A stretch of 6,071 nt of DNA from an uncultured Clostridia bacterium (GTDB taxonomy: Bacteria > Bacillota_I > Bacilli_A > RF39 > UBA660): contig CANORX010000065.1 in the NCBI GenBank assembly GCA_947569225.1, positions 1-6,071 on the forward strand, written 5' to 3'. Below, one piece after another: positions 6,040 through 6,071 of the stretch. The translations under genes were made by a program, and so were the position numbers. Each line of letters begins with the position of its first letter. Within the stretch, counting starts at the first letter, position 1. The notes beneath the pieces are model-generated. The model did no database searches. It was not told the origin of the DNA and was given only the letters and a program-made list of their open reading frames with translations.

Positions 6040-6071
6040 GAATATGTTAAAGAAACTTGTATAAAATAAAA

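Overview
This is an AT-rich window that looks like a walled, low-GC Bacillota (Firmicutes), plausibly an uncultured gut lineage of Bacilli or Clostridia. The basis is two peptidoglycan hydrolases, strong AGGAGG-type ribosome binding sites, sigma-A-like promoters, standard-code reading frames with TGG tryptophans, and very low GC. No taxonomic marker gene is present, so the placement is an inference.

Layout. (1) 1-1711, minus strand: the first 570 codons of a secreted beta-N-acetylglucosaminidase of the LytD/GH73 type. It has a signal peptide, two SH3b domains, a catalytic domain and the start of a cadherin-like beta-sandwich domain, and it runs off the left edge. Its own extended -10 promoter and perfect Shine-Dalgarno sequence lie at 1712-1749. 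(2) 1750-1922: no gene, but an intrinsic terminator (1857-1894, minus) ends the next unit. (3) 1923-3726, minus strand: two overlapping, decayed genes for FtsX/MacB-type ABC transporter permeases. Each carries one poly-A frameshift and one in-frame TAA, and the first also appears to have lost most of its N-terminal part. The ATGA overlap, ribosome binding site and terminator of the original operon survive. (4) 3804-4956, minus strand: two tandem PlsC-type acyltransferases overlapping by 8 bases, both intact. (5) 4957-5072: a divergent control region with two good sigma-A promoters back to back. (6) 5073-5978, plus strand: a SleB/CwlJ-like cell wall hydrolase with an N-terminal hydrophobic segment. 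(7) 5979-6071: a weak terminator, then a strong promoter that fires out of the window.

The theme is cell envelope: two peptidoglycan hydrolases, two membrane phospholipid acyltransferases and the remains of a membrane exporter. I see no direct evidence that the units are co-regulated beyond the shared plsC/hydrolase promoter region. I found no RNA genes, CRISPR arrays, insertion sequences or phage genes. The most unusual part is the decayed permease pair, which differs in base composition from its intact neighbours. I do not see a clearly new biological system here.
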